Source: a virus
DNA: 64,000 nt
Virus record (IMG/VR): IMGVR_UViG_3300023274_000001
Coordinates: 1 to 64,000 of that record
Reading direction: 5' to 3' (one strand)
The position numbers and the translations under genes are program-made. Below are positions 21,470 through 29,920 of this stretch, piece by piece; the first letter of the stretch is position 1, and every line of letters begins with the position of its first letter. The notes beneath the pieces are model-generated. The model ran no database searches. It had not been told where the DNA came from and was given only the letters and a program-made list of their open reading frames with translations.

Positions 21470-21735
21470 GCGAGATCCGTGCCCTGAACAGCCTGGGCGA
21501 CATCGACAGGAACGCCAGGCTGGCCGTGGACAAGAGCATGACCCCGGGCTGCCACATCGTCATCGGCGGCTTCGGCCCGGTGAAGACCGGTTTCGGCGAG
21601 CGCCTGACGGTGCCGCTGACGGACCTCCAGGCCGACGAGGACCCGGGCTTGTTCGCCGAGCTGACGTACGAGCAGGCGCTGGACCTGAATGCGAAGCTGG
21701 CGGCGAAGCTGAGCGAGCTGGCCGCCGAGCGCTGA
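21466..21735 (+). CDS. hypothetical protein
   Basis: 89 aa, GTGA overlap start. A Gly-rich strand turn (CHIVIGGFGPVKTGFGERL) precedes a C-terminal coiled helix (LDLNAKLAAKLSELAAER). Unknown. Confidence 0.65.
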   Translation: MSEIRALNSLGDIDRNARLAVDKSMTPGCHIVIGGFGPVKTGFGERLTVPLTDLQADEDPGLFAELTYEQALDLNAKLAAKLSELAAER

Positions 21736-21758
21736 CCAGCAAGAACGAGGAGAACGCG

Positions 21759-21968
21759 ATGAGCCTGCACGAGAAGATGCTCTGTACCGGCCCCTCGGGG
21801 TGCGGGCACCCCCGGCACGAACACACTGGAACGCACCTGAAGGGCTCCCGTACGGCCTGCCGCCACAAGCTGGCACAGGGCCGTGGGACCTGCGCCTGCA
21901 CCGAATTCAGGGAGATTCGAACCCGTTCGTCCGATTCGAATCGAACCCTGGAAGCCGCTCGTGGCTGA
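21759..21968 (+). CDS. Cys/His-rich small protein
   Basis: 69 aa, GAACGAGGAG site. CTGPSGCGHPRHEHTGTH and CRHKLAQGRGTCAC give at least four Cys and five His, so one or two zinc sites are likely. Its stop lies inside the start of the next gene (GTGGCTGA). Confidence 0.65.
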   Translation: MSLHEKMLCTGPSGCGHPRHEHTGTHLKGSRTACRHKLAQGRGTCACTEFREIRTRSSDSNRTLEAARG

Positions 21969-22206
21969 GCTGCCGACCCCGCAGGAGGTCGAAACGAGCC
22001 GTCTGGCCAAGCTGCTGCTGGACCTGCACCGCTGCGAGCACGGCCGCCTGGAGGGGGACCCCTGTCTCTCGTGCGGCAGCCTGTCGGCGGGCAACCGGCT
22101 CATCCCGCCGGGCACGCACATCGGGTACACCAGGTATGGGGACCGGATCGTGGTTCCCTCCTGGGAGAATCACAACGACCCCAGAAAGTGGGTCCAGGGC
22201 CGCTGA
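21961..22206 (+). CDS. zinc-finger-like small protein
   Basis: 81 aa from GTG 21961. Helix, then HRCEHGRLEGDPCLSCG, a Cys/His cluster fit for zinc, then a basic tail (ENHNDPRKWVQGR). Overlaps the preceding Cys/His protein by 8 nt; the two may be a functional pair. Unknown role. Confidence 0.65.
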   Translation: MAELPTPQEVETSRLAKLLLDLHRCEHGRLEGDPCLSCGSLSAGNRLIPPGTHIGYTRYGDRIVVPSWENHNDPRKWVQGR

Positions 22207-22234
22207 AAAGTGGCCTGCAAGAACCAGTGGAAAC

Positions 22235-22261
22235 GGCCCGCCGGAACAGCTCCGGCGGGCC
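22235..22261 (+). terminator. hairpin terminator
   Basis: Perfect 11-bp stem (22235-22245 / 22251-22261) with ACAGC loop before the next operon. Confidence 0.7.
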
Positions 22262-22285
22262 ACTCGGAGAGGAGATGAGGAGGTC

Positions 22286-23734
22286 ATGGCGATCCGCGTG
22301 AAGGTCCCGCAGGCAGCGGGAATCAGGCAGTCGATGGAGGTCCAGAACGGCTCCAAGGGGCTGGGCAGGATGTTCCGCAGGGGGCTGCACGGAAGCAAGA
22401 ACTGGGTGCTGGAGCTGGACGAGAACGGCGAGCACCGCTCGGTGTGGGCCAAGGGTGGCCGGGCGTTCATCGTGCTCATTCCGATCTGGGTGGTCCTGAG
22501 CGCGGCGACCGGCGGCCCGGAGCGGGGCGGTCACTCGACCAGCGTTCCGCAGGCGCTCGGTGCAGCCGTCCTCCTCACGGTGATCGGGCTGGCGGTGTTC
22601 TCTGCACGTGAGCGGAAGCTGGGCCGCGAGGAGCCGTGGGTAACCGAAGGAGAGGAGTCGAAGGGGATCACGGAAAGTGAGGATGACGAGAACAAGACGC
22701 TCGTCGACCCTGCGCCGGAGAGCCCCACGCAGATCCTCGAAAACCCGCAGGTGGACGAGTCGAGTTCCGGCGAAGAGGCCGAACGGGCGAGGGACGATTC
22801 GGAAGATTCGGTCGAAACTGAGCGATTCGAACAGCCGGATTTGCAGGAGCCGGTGCAGCAGGCCATTTCGCCCGAAGCCGAAACCCGTGCGGTAACTGCT
22901 CCGGAAGCGCCCACAACGGTATTGCCGCAGGTCGTGCAGCAGGCCACTTCGGATGTCGCAGACCAGGGCAAGTCGGGCCAGTCGTTCGACGACATCGCCT
23001 CGGTGACGAACGACTTCCGGAATGAGACCTCGCGGCAGGCCAGTCCGGAACCGGCATACTCCCTGGTCAAGGAGCCTATTCCCGACGTGCAAGAGCCCAT
23101 GCAGCAGGCCACTTCACAGTGGACGAAGCTGGATGTTTCGGGCGTCACTGAGGGTGATGACGGGCTGCTTCTGGACGAGCCCACCACGCCCTTGCGGACC
23201 CCTATGCAGACGGCCTTGCACGAGAACCCGGATGCAAGCGAATCCGTGCAGGTCAGCCTGGAGAAGGGGCCCGTGCAGCAACCCTTGCAGGGGGAGTTGC
23301 AGGTCCAGTTCGCCCTGGCCGGTCCCTACCCGGCCACGGCGGAGCCGGAGCATGAGGACTGGTGGGTGGTGGCGCCCGACATCGAACCCGCACCGGAAGC
23401 GGAGGAAGCCGCCCTGGAGCCCGTCCAGGAAGATGCCGCGCCCGAGTCCGTTCCCGTTCTCACGGAGGCCGTGGAAGCCGGGCAGGAGACGTCTCAGGTT
23501 CCGGTCGGCCGTCACCCGATGGTCGTGCTCACGTACCACGCTTCCCAGGCTCCGAAGTCCGGCTTCACGGCCGAGGAGAAGGAGGAGGCCCGCTCCGCCG
23601 TCATCGCGTGGCTGCACGGGGAAATCCAGCAGGGACACCTGAGCCGCGCCGAAGGCGCCCGTGTCCTCGGCGTGGACGCCTCCACGGTTGGCCGCTGGCT
23701 GAGCGACCTGAACGACGACCCCTGGGCCGGATGA
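22286..23734 (+). CDS. membrane-anchored protein with acidic linker and C-terminal HTH
   Basis: 482 aa. Two transmembrane segments near 60-105 (RAFIVLIPIWVVLSA; LGAAVLLTVIGLAVFSA). Residues about 110-400 are acidic and Gln/Pro-rich with imperfect repeats around PVQQA / PMQQAT / VVQQAT. The last 50 residues (SRAEGARVLGVDASTVGRWL) form an HTH. So a DNA- or RNA-binding head is held on the membrane by a long flexible tether. No known family. Confidence 0.72.
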   Translation: MAIRVKVPQAAGIRQSMEVQNGSKGLGRMFRRGLHGSKNWVLELDENGEHRSVWAKGGRAFIVLIPIWVVLSAATGGPERGGHSTSVPQALGAAVLLTVIGLAVFSARERKLGREEPWVTEGEESKGITESEDDENKTLVDPAPESPTQILENPQVDESSSGEEAERARDDSEDSVETERFEQPDLQEPVQQAISPEAETRAVTAPEAPTTVLPQVVQQATSDVADQGKSGQSFDDIASVTNDFRNETSRQASPEPAYSLVKEPIPDVQEPMQQATSQWTKLDVSGVTEGDDGLLLDEPTTPLRTPMQTALHENPDASESVQVSLEKGPVQQPLQGELQVQFALAGPYPATAEPEHEDWWVVAPDIEPAPEAEEAALEPVQEDAAPESVPVLTEAVEAGQETSQVPVGRHPMVVLTYHASQAPKSGFTAEEKEEARSAVIAWLHGEIQQGHLSRAEGARVLGVDASTVGRWLSDLNDDPWAG

Positions 23735-23760
23735 CCAGGCCACACGAGATGGCCTACCAG

Positions 23761-23792
23761 AAGGGCCGCCAGACGATGTTCTGGCGGCCCTT
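23761..23792 (+). terminator. hairpin terminator
   Basis: Perfect 13-bp stem (23761-23773 / 23780-23792) with a 6-nt loop. Confidence 0.75.
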
Positions 23793-23837
23793 CGCCGTAC
23801 GCTGATGCCCGACACAGATCACGGGAAAGGTGACGGC

Positions 23838-24269
23838 ATGAGCGACAACCCCTATGACCGCAACGCGCTGGGCCATGAGGCACGAAAGCTGCTGGACGCC
23901 CTGCTGAAGCACGTGAACGAGGCGGGGCGGGCCCAGGTGGCAACGACCACCCTCCTCAAGGACAGCGGACTGACGCAGGGCGCCCTGGTGCGAGCCAGGG
24001 CCGAACTCACCCGGAGCGGACTGCTGCGCACCGAACCGGGCTTCTCTGCCACCGGCCTGCGGGGGGCGAACGTCTACGTACTGAACCTGACCGCAATCGA
24101 CCCCCCTTCCGAGCAGGTTCTGGAAGACGAAACCGGACGAATTGAGGCAGACGATCCCGACGCCGCTGGTCACCAGGTTTCCGAGGAGATTCCGACTCCT
24201 TCCGGACGGCATCGCAGCGAACGGAAGGGCTTCCTTTACGGCCTCTTCCGGAGGTCCCGCTCTTCCTGA
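23838..24269 (+). CDS. winged-helix protein
   Basis: 143 aa; ATG with GGGAAAGG site. Residues 8-75 (LGHEARKLLDALLKHVN, then SGLTQGALVRARAELTRSGLL) follow a MarR-like or replication-initiator-like winged helix, followed by a disordered acidic and basic tail. Likely DNA-binding regulator or partition-type protein. Confidence 0.65.
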   Translation: MSDNPYDRNALGHEARKLLDALLKHVNEAGRAQVATTTLLKDSGLTQGALVRARAELTRSGLLRTEPGFSATGLRGANVYVLNLTAIDPPSEQVLEDETGRIEADDPDAAGHQVSEEIPTPSGRHRSERKGFLYGLFRRSRSS

Positions 24270-24369
24270 AGCGTGGAAGAGGTTCCGTCCCGTCGGAAGA
24301 AGCCGAAGAAAGGGTGGTTGTTCTCCACTCGAATCGGACGAATGAGGGCACGACGGGGCGGCACTTCGT

Positions 24370-24391
24370 ACCATGATTCTCGAATCATGGT
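24370..24391. promoter_or_regulatory. perfect 10-bp dyad ACCATGATTC..GAATCATGGT
   Basis: Inverted repeat 24370-24379 / 24382-24391 separated by TC in the 263-nt spacer 24270-24532. Its half-site shares GATTC with repeats in the 19.5-19.8 kb region. The rest of the spacer shows no ORF. Confidence 0.5.
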
Positions 24392-24437
24392 GAATTCGGA
24401 CAGAACGGACCACTTCCCGAATCTGGCCCTGGTTCGC

Positions 24438-24467
24438 TTGACACGGCCTAGGCCACGCTGGCACAGT
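24438..24467 (+). promoter_or_regulatory. promoter with perfect GGCCTAGGCC operator in the spacer
   Basis: TTGACA (24438-24443), 18 nt, CACAGT (24462-24467). GGCCTAGGCC at 24445-24454 is between the boxes, so a bound repressor would block polymerase. Drives 24533. Confidence 0.65.
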
Positions 24468-24532
24468 CATGCCTAACGCCCCCAAGCGAGGTTTCCAAAA
24501 CCGGGGGTTTTCGGAAAGGGAGAAACCCAGAC

Positions 24533-25693
24533 ATGGACAAGACGGAAAACAACGAGAAGGTCGCAAAGGTCGACATCGACGAGGACGGTCCGAAGCGTTT
24601 CTCCGTTCTGGTTCTGATGGCGAGCATCCTCTCGATCGGCTCCCTCGCCTGGAGCACCTGGTCCTTCATCGACCTGTACAAGGTCGACGCGCTCACCATC
24701 GACAAGCTGGGCGGGCTCAGCCTGATCTCCCTCTCGGCCGCCGCGACGATGGACGTCGTCTGGAGCGCGACGATGGTGGCCCAGTACCAGGGTCAGAAGC
24801 TGATGGGCAAGCTGCCCAAGAGGAAGAAGCCCTTCGACTTCCTGCCGGTCATCGGCTGGGTCGAGGCCCTGTTCGTCGCCGGTCTGCTCGGCTACCACGG
24901 AACGACGATCGGCGGCGGCGCGGCGGGGTTCGCGGCGGTCCTCCCGGTCTTCACGAAGCTCACGTGGACGATGGCCCTGAACGGCCTGAAGGACCCGAGC
25001 GACCTGACCGACGACGAGAAGGCGCAGATGGCCGCGAAGAAGCGGAAGTCCCGCCTCACCCGGGCCGACGCCGAGGCGACCGCCGAGCAGCACGAGGCCG
25101 ACATGATCCTGAAGAACCGCGAGCACGAGGCGGCCCTGGCTGAGCAGCGGCGCCTGGCGGCCATCGAGCACGAGAAGGTCCAGGCCGAGATCGAGCGCAA
25201 GAAGCTGGAGCAGCAGGCCCAGTTCGAACTGGAGAAGGCCAAGCTGGAGGGCGAGGCCGAGACCAAGCTGATGCGTCAGCAGCTCAACGCGCGACTCCAG
25301 ATCGAGACCCTGCGCAGCCAGCAGGGCATCAGCCTGGAGCGGATGGACGCCGAGCAGGAACTGCGTCTGCGGGCTCCGCTGGACCTCGGCTTCAACGTCA
25401 TCCAGGGGCAGGTCTCCCGGCCGCAGCTCACCAAGGGCGGCGTTTCCTTCGAGGAGGAGGACGACGCGGAGGGCATCAGCCTGGACGGCCTGAACCTGAC
25501 CGACGCCGAGCGCCGGAAGGTGAACCTGGCGGCCCGCTACTACGCCGCCGACGCGGCCGAGGGCGGCATCACCAAGGCCGCCTTCGCGAAGGCCAACCAG
25601 ACGGGCGCCCCCCGGGTGACCGAGGCGACCACCGCCTTCCCGCTGGAGTGGTTCGTCGAGAACGGTCTCGCGAGCTGGATGAACCAGGGCTGA
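24533..25693 (+). CDS. membrane protein with long coiled coil
   Basis: 386 aa. Hydrophobic segments near 22-45, 60-80 and 100-135 (FSVLVLMASILSIGSLAW; WVEALFVAGLLGY; AAGFAAVLPVFTKLTW). Residues 170-280 form a long charged coiled coil (ILKNREHEAALAEQRRLAA...). The C-terminus is acidic then helical. Similar plans occur in plasmid spread proteins and SPFH-like scaffolds, but no family is secure. Heads an envelope-protein region. Confidence 0.72.
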   Translation: MDKTENNEKVAKVDIDEDGPKRFSVLVLMASILSIGSLAWSTWSFIDLYKVDALTIDKLGGLSLISLSAAATMDVVWSATMVAQYQGQKLMGKLPKRKKPFDFLPVIGWVEALFVAGLLGYHGTTIGGGAAGFAAVLPVFTKLTWTMALNGLKDPSDLTDDEKAQMAAKKRKSRLTRADAEATAEQHEADMILKNREHEAALAEQRRLAAIEHEKVQAEIERKKLEQQAQFELEKAKLEGEAETKLMRQQLNARLQIETLRSQQGISLERMDAEQELRLRAPLDLGFNVIQGQVSRPQLTKGGVSFEEEDDAEGISLDGLNLTDAERRKVNLAARYYAADAAEGGITKAAFAKANQTGAPRVTEATTAFPLEWFVENGLASWMNQG

Positions 25694-25710
25694 CAAGCCC
25701 GCACGGCAGA

Positions 25711-25736
25711 GAAGCCCCCGCTCCGGCGGGGGCTTC
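25711..25736 (+). terminator. hairpin terminator
   Basis: Perfect 11-bp stem (25711-25721 / 25726-25736) with TCCG loop then CTGTTTT. Confidence 0.85.
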
Positions 25737-25792
25737 CTGTTTTCCCCAACTTGCCTGTATTCTGGCTGTGTTGACTAGGAGAGGAGAATGAC

Positions 25793-26107
25793 ATGGCGTG
25801 GCGAATCGAGGCATCCGGAGGAACCGGATCCGCCAATTACGTTGTGATCCAGCCGATGATGGACGACGACCCGGAGAGTGAAATCCGGCATGCGCTGATC
25901 ACCATCTCGCCGAAGGGCGGTCGCGAGCACCCGACGATTCCGATGCTTCCGACGGGTGCCCTCTACCGCGACCGGCTCGGCATGGCGTACCGCATCCAGG
26001 AGGCCACCATCGTCGAGACCGGAACCGACGACGGCGAACACTCCATGTGGCGTTACGAGTACCTGGTCGCCTACAGCGCGACCCTGCCGCTCCGGCCCGT
26101 CTCATGA
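25793..26107 (+). CDS. beta-rich hypothetical protein
   Basis: 104 aa, GAGAGGAG site. Beta-strand character throughout (ANYVVIQPMMDDDPE; RYEYLVAYSATLPL). Stop overlaps the next ATG. Unknown function. Confidence 0.65.
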   Translation: MAWRIEASGGTGSANYVVIQPMMDDDPESEIRHALITISPKGGREHPTIPMLPTGALYRDRLGMAYRIQEATIVETGTDDGEHSMWRYEYLVAYSATLPLRPVS

Positions 26108-26313
26108 TGGAGAAGGTCGTCACCTGGGCCATCGCCAAGGCGGTCGAGGATGTCGACGACAGTGTGACTACGGCTGCCCTGCTGGGGGCCGCACTGGACA
26201 CCGCCACGTTCTCCGCGATCGGCGTTCCGGCAACCGGTGCCGTAATCGCAGGAGCCGCCACGGGCGTGGGCCTGAACGTGGCTCGGAAGATGATGAAGGG
26301 GGAGAAGGAGTGA
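26104..26313 (+). CDS. small Ala/Gly-rich membrane protein
   Basis: 69 aa. Two hydrophobic segments (TTAALLGAALDTATFSAIG; GAVIAGAATGVGL) and a basic end. The plan and composition are like the protein at 10778. Coupled to both neighbours. Confidence 0.62.
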   Translation: MMEKVVTWAIAKAVEDVDDSVTTAALLGAALDTATFSAIGVPATGAVIAGAATGVGLNVARKMMKGEKE

Positions 26314-26969
26314 CCGACTGGTGGAACACGTCTGCACCGCAACAGGAGGGTGAGCCGGTTCGCGTGGAACCGGCCATCGGGTGGGATCCGGAACCCGCAC
26401 CGTCGATGCCCGCCCCTCCGCCCGATCCTCCAGTTCGGCAGGAAGAGCCGAATCCGCAGAAGCCGGATCGGCGTAAGAGCCTTCTTCTCGGAGCGGCCGG
26501 TGCTGCTGCCGTAGGGGTTCTGGTCTTCACTGTCATGCCGCACGACGGCTCGAATCCGGCCGAAACCCCTGGCGGATCCTCGTCGTCTTCCGCTGAGCAG
26601 TTCCCCCCTGCTGCCGGTGGAGGTCCCTCCGAAGGTGCGCAGGACCGGGCCGAGGCATCTCAGACGCCCGCTCCGCAGAAGCCGAAGGTGGTCACCCTCA
26701 CTGCCGTACCCGACGGCTCCGGCACGGTCGGCGCCATCGTGAAGGTGACGGTCGTGAACGACACCGACGAGACCGTGGTGGTCATGTCGTCGATGGTGAA
26801 GGGCGACGGTCGCCCGGCCGTCATCGGTGAGGGAACGCTGGCCCCCGGCTCTCGCCGGGTCGAGCCCGGCGAGACGGCGACCGGAACCGTCGAGTTCGCC
26901 GCGAAGAAGGCCCCCGCTCAGGTGGCTCTCGTGGATCTCAGCGGGAACGTGGTGGCGGCCAGTGGCTGA
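26310..26969 (+). CDS. single-pass membrane protein with Ig-like ectodomain
   Basis: 219 aa from GTG 26310. Pro-rich cytoplasmic N-terminus (residues 1-55), RRKSLLLGAAGAAAVGVLVF transmembrane segment (about 57-75), a Ser/Pro linker, then a beta-sandwich-like domain (VKVTVVNDTDETVVVMSS... PGETATGTVEF) of the DUF4352/Ig kind. Probably displayed outside the membrane. Confidence 0.7.
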   Translation: MTDWWNTSAPQQEGEPVRVEPAIGWDPEPAPSMPAPPPDPPVRQEEPNPQKPDRRKSLLLGAAGAAAVGVLVFTVMPHDGSNPAETPGGSSSSSAEQFPPAAGGGPSEGAQDRAEASQTPAPQKPKVVTLTAVPDGSGTVGAIVKVTVVNDTDETVVVMSSMVKGDGRPAVIGEGTLAPGSRRVEPGETATGTVEFAAKKAPAQVALVDLSGNVVAASG

Positions 26970-27687
26970 ACCGCTGCTGCACCGCCTCCCGTCGACCGGG
27001 AAGTACGACAAGAAGTACCAGGTGCACGGTCACGACCATCTGATCGTCGAGGCGTACTACTCGGACGCCGAAGACGGCAAGCCGGAGTTCGGCTGCTGGT
27101 GGGTGATCGACACCAGATTCTCCGCACTCGACCGGCACCGCCGCCAGATCGTCTTCTCCTCCACGTACCTCTCCGACATCCGGAGCTGGCTGAAGGCCGG
27201 AGGGGCGAAGCTGTGGGACCCCGAGAGGAGGAAGACCGACAAGGACTGGAAGCCGATCCCCGAGGGCTGGCTTCCTGATGACGGGCGACTGGAGGCGAAG
27301 CGCCGTGTGCCCTTCAGGCCGTTCGGCGAGACGGGTTCACGGGCGCATCAGGTGGCGCGGCGGACGGAAGGGCAAGAGCAGGAGCCCAGTGACTACCCGC
27401 TCTATCCTCGCGGCCTGACGGGCAAGAAGTACGCCGTCGTCCCCGGGTGGATCACCTCTGTCAACGACGGCCAGCGGCACTGGATCGGCTTCGGTGCGCT
27501 CACCTGGCTGTACGGAGTCAGTCCGGCCGAGTGCATCAAGGTCGACGACGAGACCGAACGAGGCTGGAACGACGACATGCGGGCGCACCTGATCTGGCTG
27601 TATCCGCAACGCAGGCACGAGGACTACGAGTCGATGAAAGAGGAGCTGGCCAGAGGCGAGGACGCCTTCAAACTGATCGAGCCCTGA
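26962..27687 (+). CDS. hypothetical protein
   Basis: 241 aa from GTG 26962, overlapping the previous gene by 8 nt. Rich in Trp, Tyr and charged residues (EFGCWWVIDTRFSALDRHRRQ; HWIGFGALTWLYGV). No motif recognised. Last gene before a convergent terminator. Confidence 0.7.
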   Translation: MAEPLLHRLPSTGKYDKKYQVHGHDHLIVEAYYSDAEDGKPEFGCWWVIDTRFSALDRHRRQIVFSSTYLSDIRSWLKAGGAKLWDPERRKTDKDWKPIPEGWLPDDGRLEAKRRVPFRPFGETGSRAHQVARRTEGQEQEPSDYPLYPRGLTGKKYAVVPGWITSVNDGQRHWIGFGALTWLYGVSPAECIKVDDETERGWNDDMRAHLIWLYPQRRHEDYESMKEELARGEDAFKLIEP

Positions 27688-27696
27688 GCATGCGAA

Positions 27697-27726
27697 AGCC
27701 CCCGTCGCACCGTTGCAACGGGGGCT
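27697..27726. terminator. bidirectional terminator
   Basis: Nine-bp stem AGCCCCCGT/ACGGGGGCT (27697-27705 / 27718-27726) between convergent genes. Confidence 0.75.
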
Positions 27727-27747
27727 CTGCACATCCGCATGGGGTCC

Positions 27748-28482
27748 TCACAGGGGCACGTGGAACGAGACCGGCCGGTTGCCCTCGCAGACCTTCACCG
27801 CGACTTCGACGACCTTGCCATTGGCCAGCAGGACCCGGCGTGCCGTCTGCGTGACGATCGCGTACGCGCCCTTGAGTTCCAGAAGCTCCCGCTCCCGGTC
27901 GGTCGCCAGTCGCGACGTGATGACGGGGATCAGGTCCTTCTGTCGGGATCCCATGCGCTCGGCGGCCAGCTCGCGCGAACCGCGCGGCGTGGCCTCCGCC
28001 ATCGCCAGCTCGGGGGTCACGGCCGTCACCTCGGGCGGGTAGTACGAGTGCCCGGTGGCGACCGGCTTGCCGTCGATCCGGTTCAGGCGCTCCCGGTAGA
28101 CGACGCCCTCACCCGGTTCGACCCCCAGCGCGGTGGCGATCTCGGCAGGGCATGGAACCGTCTCGACCCGAAGGATCTCCGAGGTCTCCCGGGCGCCGAG
28201 CGCCCGGCCGCTTGCCGCGTAGTTCCCGACCCGGTCCTGAACCGTGGCCGTGCGGCCCGAGATGTCCGCCACGACGGGCGGCCGGTTGCCGCTGGACGGC
28301 TCCAGGACCCCTTCAGCCGTCAGCAGTTCCACGACCTTGTCGATGGTGACGCGCGACGTCTTGTGGGTCTTGGCGAGCCTGCGGCGCGACTCCAGCGGAG
28401 TACCCGGCGCCAGCTCACCAGAGGTGATCCTGGATCGGTAATGTGCCGCAATGGCACGGTACTTGGGAATCTGCTCGCTCAC
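27748..28482 (-). CDS. GntR/HutC-family transcription repressor
   Basis: 244 aa from GTG 28482 with GAGGAG site. N-terminal winged helix of GntR type (YRAIAAHYRSRITSGEL, then RRRLAKTHKTSRVTIDKVV). C-terminal UTRA-like effector domain (TATVQDRV... VVYRERLNRIDGKPVATGHSYYP). Such proteins bind palindromes as dimers and release on a small ligand. A perfect GGCCTAGGCC lies 24 nt upstream, so autoregulation is likely. It is the best candidate reader of the other copies of that palindrome. Confidence 0.82.
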   Translation of the reverse strand: MSEQIPKYRAIAAHYRSRITSGELAPGTPLESRRRLAKTHKTSRVTIDKVVELLTAEGVLEPSSGNRPPVVADISGRTATVQDRVGNYAASGRALGARETSEILRVETVPCPAEIATALGVEPGEGVVYRERLNRIDGKPVATGHSYYPPEVTAVTPELAMAEATPRGSRELAAERMGSRQKDLIPVITSRLATDRERELLELKGAYAIVTQTARRVLLANGKVVEVAVKVCEGNRPVSFHVPL

Positions 28483-28501
28483 TTTTTCTCCTCGCGTTCG
28501 C

Positions 28502-28524
28502 TTGTGGCCTAGGCCGTATTGTGT
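28502..28524. promoter_or_regulatory. divergent promoter region with GGCCTAGGCC operator
   Basis: Perfect palindrome 28506-28515 between the repressor (minus) and the 28570 gene (plus). Plus-strand TTGTGG (28502-28507) and a minus-strand TTGTGG near 28535 could be -35 boxes. One bound dimer could control both directions. Confidence 0.6.
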
Positions 28525-28569
28525 CATGCTGGACTCCACAACGCCAGCAGAGACCGAAGAGAGGGTGGC

Positions 28570-28734
28570 ATGGAAGGTAACGGGGAGGTTCAGGAGCCGG
28601 TTGCGTCGCATGATCGGCCCGTGCCGGAAGCGACTCTCGGGCAGCTTTCTGACTTCGCTGCCAACCAGGATATCGCCCGATTGGAGGCAACCGTAGAGGC
28701 CAACATCGGACTCGCTTCCGATGGAAAGCCGTAA
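28570..28734 (+). CDS. 54-aa acidic hypothetical protein
   Basis: ATG with GAGAGGGTGG site. Acidic and helical (EATLGQLSDFAANQDIARLE). Divergent from the repressor across a shared operator, so probably under its control. Unknown. Confidence 0.6.
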   Translation: MEGNGEVQEPVASHDRPVPEATLGQLSDFAANQDIARLEATVEANIGLASDGKP

Positions 28735-28749
28735 CACGGAAGGAGAGAC

Positions 28750-29712
28750 GTGGCGACGAAGGCAGCCATTCCGCCGAAGCCGAAGACGGCCCCCACCGTG
28801 CACCTCAAGGGCCGGAAGCGGAAGCCGCCACGGACCCTGAAGGGCGACCTCAAGGCATTGAAGGGGAAGCTAGGCTCGGCCACCACTCGGTGGACTGAGA
28901 GTCAGGGCAAGGCGGAAGAGAAGAAGGAAAAGGTACGCCAGGAGGCCGAAAAGATCCTGGCCCCTGTCAAGGAAAAGGCCGCAGAGGAGAAGAAGCTCGC
29001 GGCCGAAGTGATGAAGCCGGTTCAGGCGGCTGCCGCCGCCATCAAGAACGGGCTGGACCCGGCCAACGGAAAGACCCGGCCGTACGTCACTTCGTTCATG
29101 ATCTCCTCGGTGATGTCGTGGGCTGTCGGACCGCAGATTCTGACCGCTCTGTACGAGCGAATCCGCTTCGGCACCTCGACCACCGGATGGGGAATCCTGA
29201 ACGGTCCTGGCAGGTGGTTCAGGGACACGATCGGCATGGCGTACGAGTCGGACCGGCTCGGCAGCCTGATCTGGGCGGCGGTCATGGGGCTCGCCCCCAT
29301 GTTCCTCATGTTCACCCGGAACCAGGTCGCCGGATACCTGGCCCAGAGCACGTACCGGGGACGAATGGTCACCTTCAGCATCAGGTGGCTGACGCGCTCG
29401 GCGTGGCTGGTCCCGATCCTGTTCTTCGTGGGGGTCTCGTATCCCGACGAGGTGACGGCGGTCTTCGGGTCACCGTGGACCTTCCAGATGTGGCAGTTCT
29501 GGGTCGCCGGTCTGTTCTGCATGGCGTTCTACATGACCATGTGGGTCTTCGACCGGATCGAACGGCTCAACCACGAGCGGTCGGCCATGTCGGAGGAGGA
29601 GCGCGAGAAGTCCCAGAGCATGGGGCCGGGCATCTTCCACGCCGTGCTCATGATCCCACTGGCGTCGATCGTCACGGGGATCCTGCTCTACGCACCGGGC
29701 GCCGCCTGGTGA
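28750..29712 (+). CDS. polytopic membrane protein with basic coiled-coil N-terminus
   Basis: 320 aa. Residues 1-95 are Lys/Pro rich then coiled coil. After residue 115 come about five hydrophobic segments (SFMISSVMSWAVGPQIL; LIWAAVMGLAPMFLMF; SAWLVPILFFVGVSY; QFWVAGLFCMAFYMTMWVF; AVLMIPLASIVTGILLY). This plan recalls channel components such as VirB6/TrbL, but similarity is only structural. The frame stays open past the UGA for about 58 codons. Confidence 0.7.
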   Translation: MATKAAIPPKPKTAPTVHLKGRKRKPPRTLKGDLKALKGKLGSATTRWTESQGKAEEKKEKVRQEAEKILAPVKEKAAEEKKLAAEVMKPVQAAAAAIKNGLDPANGKTRPYVTSFMISSVMSWAVGPQILTALYERIRFGTSTTGWGILNGPGRWFRDTIGMAYESDRLGSLIWAAVMGLAPMFLMFTRNQVAGYLAQSTYRGRMVTFSIRWLTRSAWLVPILFFVGVSYPDEVTAVFGSPWTFQMWQFWVAGLFCMAFYMTMWVFDRIERLNHERSAMSEEEREKSQSMGPGIFHAVLMIPLASIVTGILLYAPGAAW

Positions 29713-29823
29713 TGCACGAGGGCCTTCGCTGCCGAGTGGCAGCCCAGCTACCGCTGGAAGCCGGTTCGCATCCGGCCGGAGGTACGAAGCGGACGAACGA
29801 GCCGCTTGGAAAGGGGACGAGTC

Positions 29824-29889
29824 GTGTTCCAGAAGGACGACGACCTCGACGGGCTGCCGGTACTTCGGCCCGCCGGTCCCGGCCGGTGA
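29824..29889 (+). CDS. possible 21-aa peptide
   Basis: GTG 29824 after a strong GGAAAGGGG site. FQKDDDLDGLPVLRPAG-type product with good codon bias. The stop sits right before the 29893 hairpin. It is in frame with the preceding gene across its UGA. Too short to be sure. Confidence 0.35.
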   Translation: MFQKDDDLDGLPVLRPAGPGR

Positions 29890-29892
29890 ATC

Positions 29893-29920
29893 TGTGGGGC
29901 CGCTGGAGGGTGGCCCCACA
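29893..29920 (+). terminator. hairpin terminator
   Basis: Perfect 9-bp stem TGTGGGGCC/GGCCCCACA (29893-29901 / 29912-29920). Confidence 0.65.

Noticed and set aside
21905-21960. T-arm-like GATTCGAACCCG on the minus strand as a tRNA
   Set aside because: It lies inside the coding frame of the 21759 gene and no acceptor, D or anticodon stems can be formed around it.
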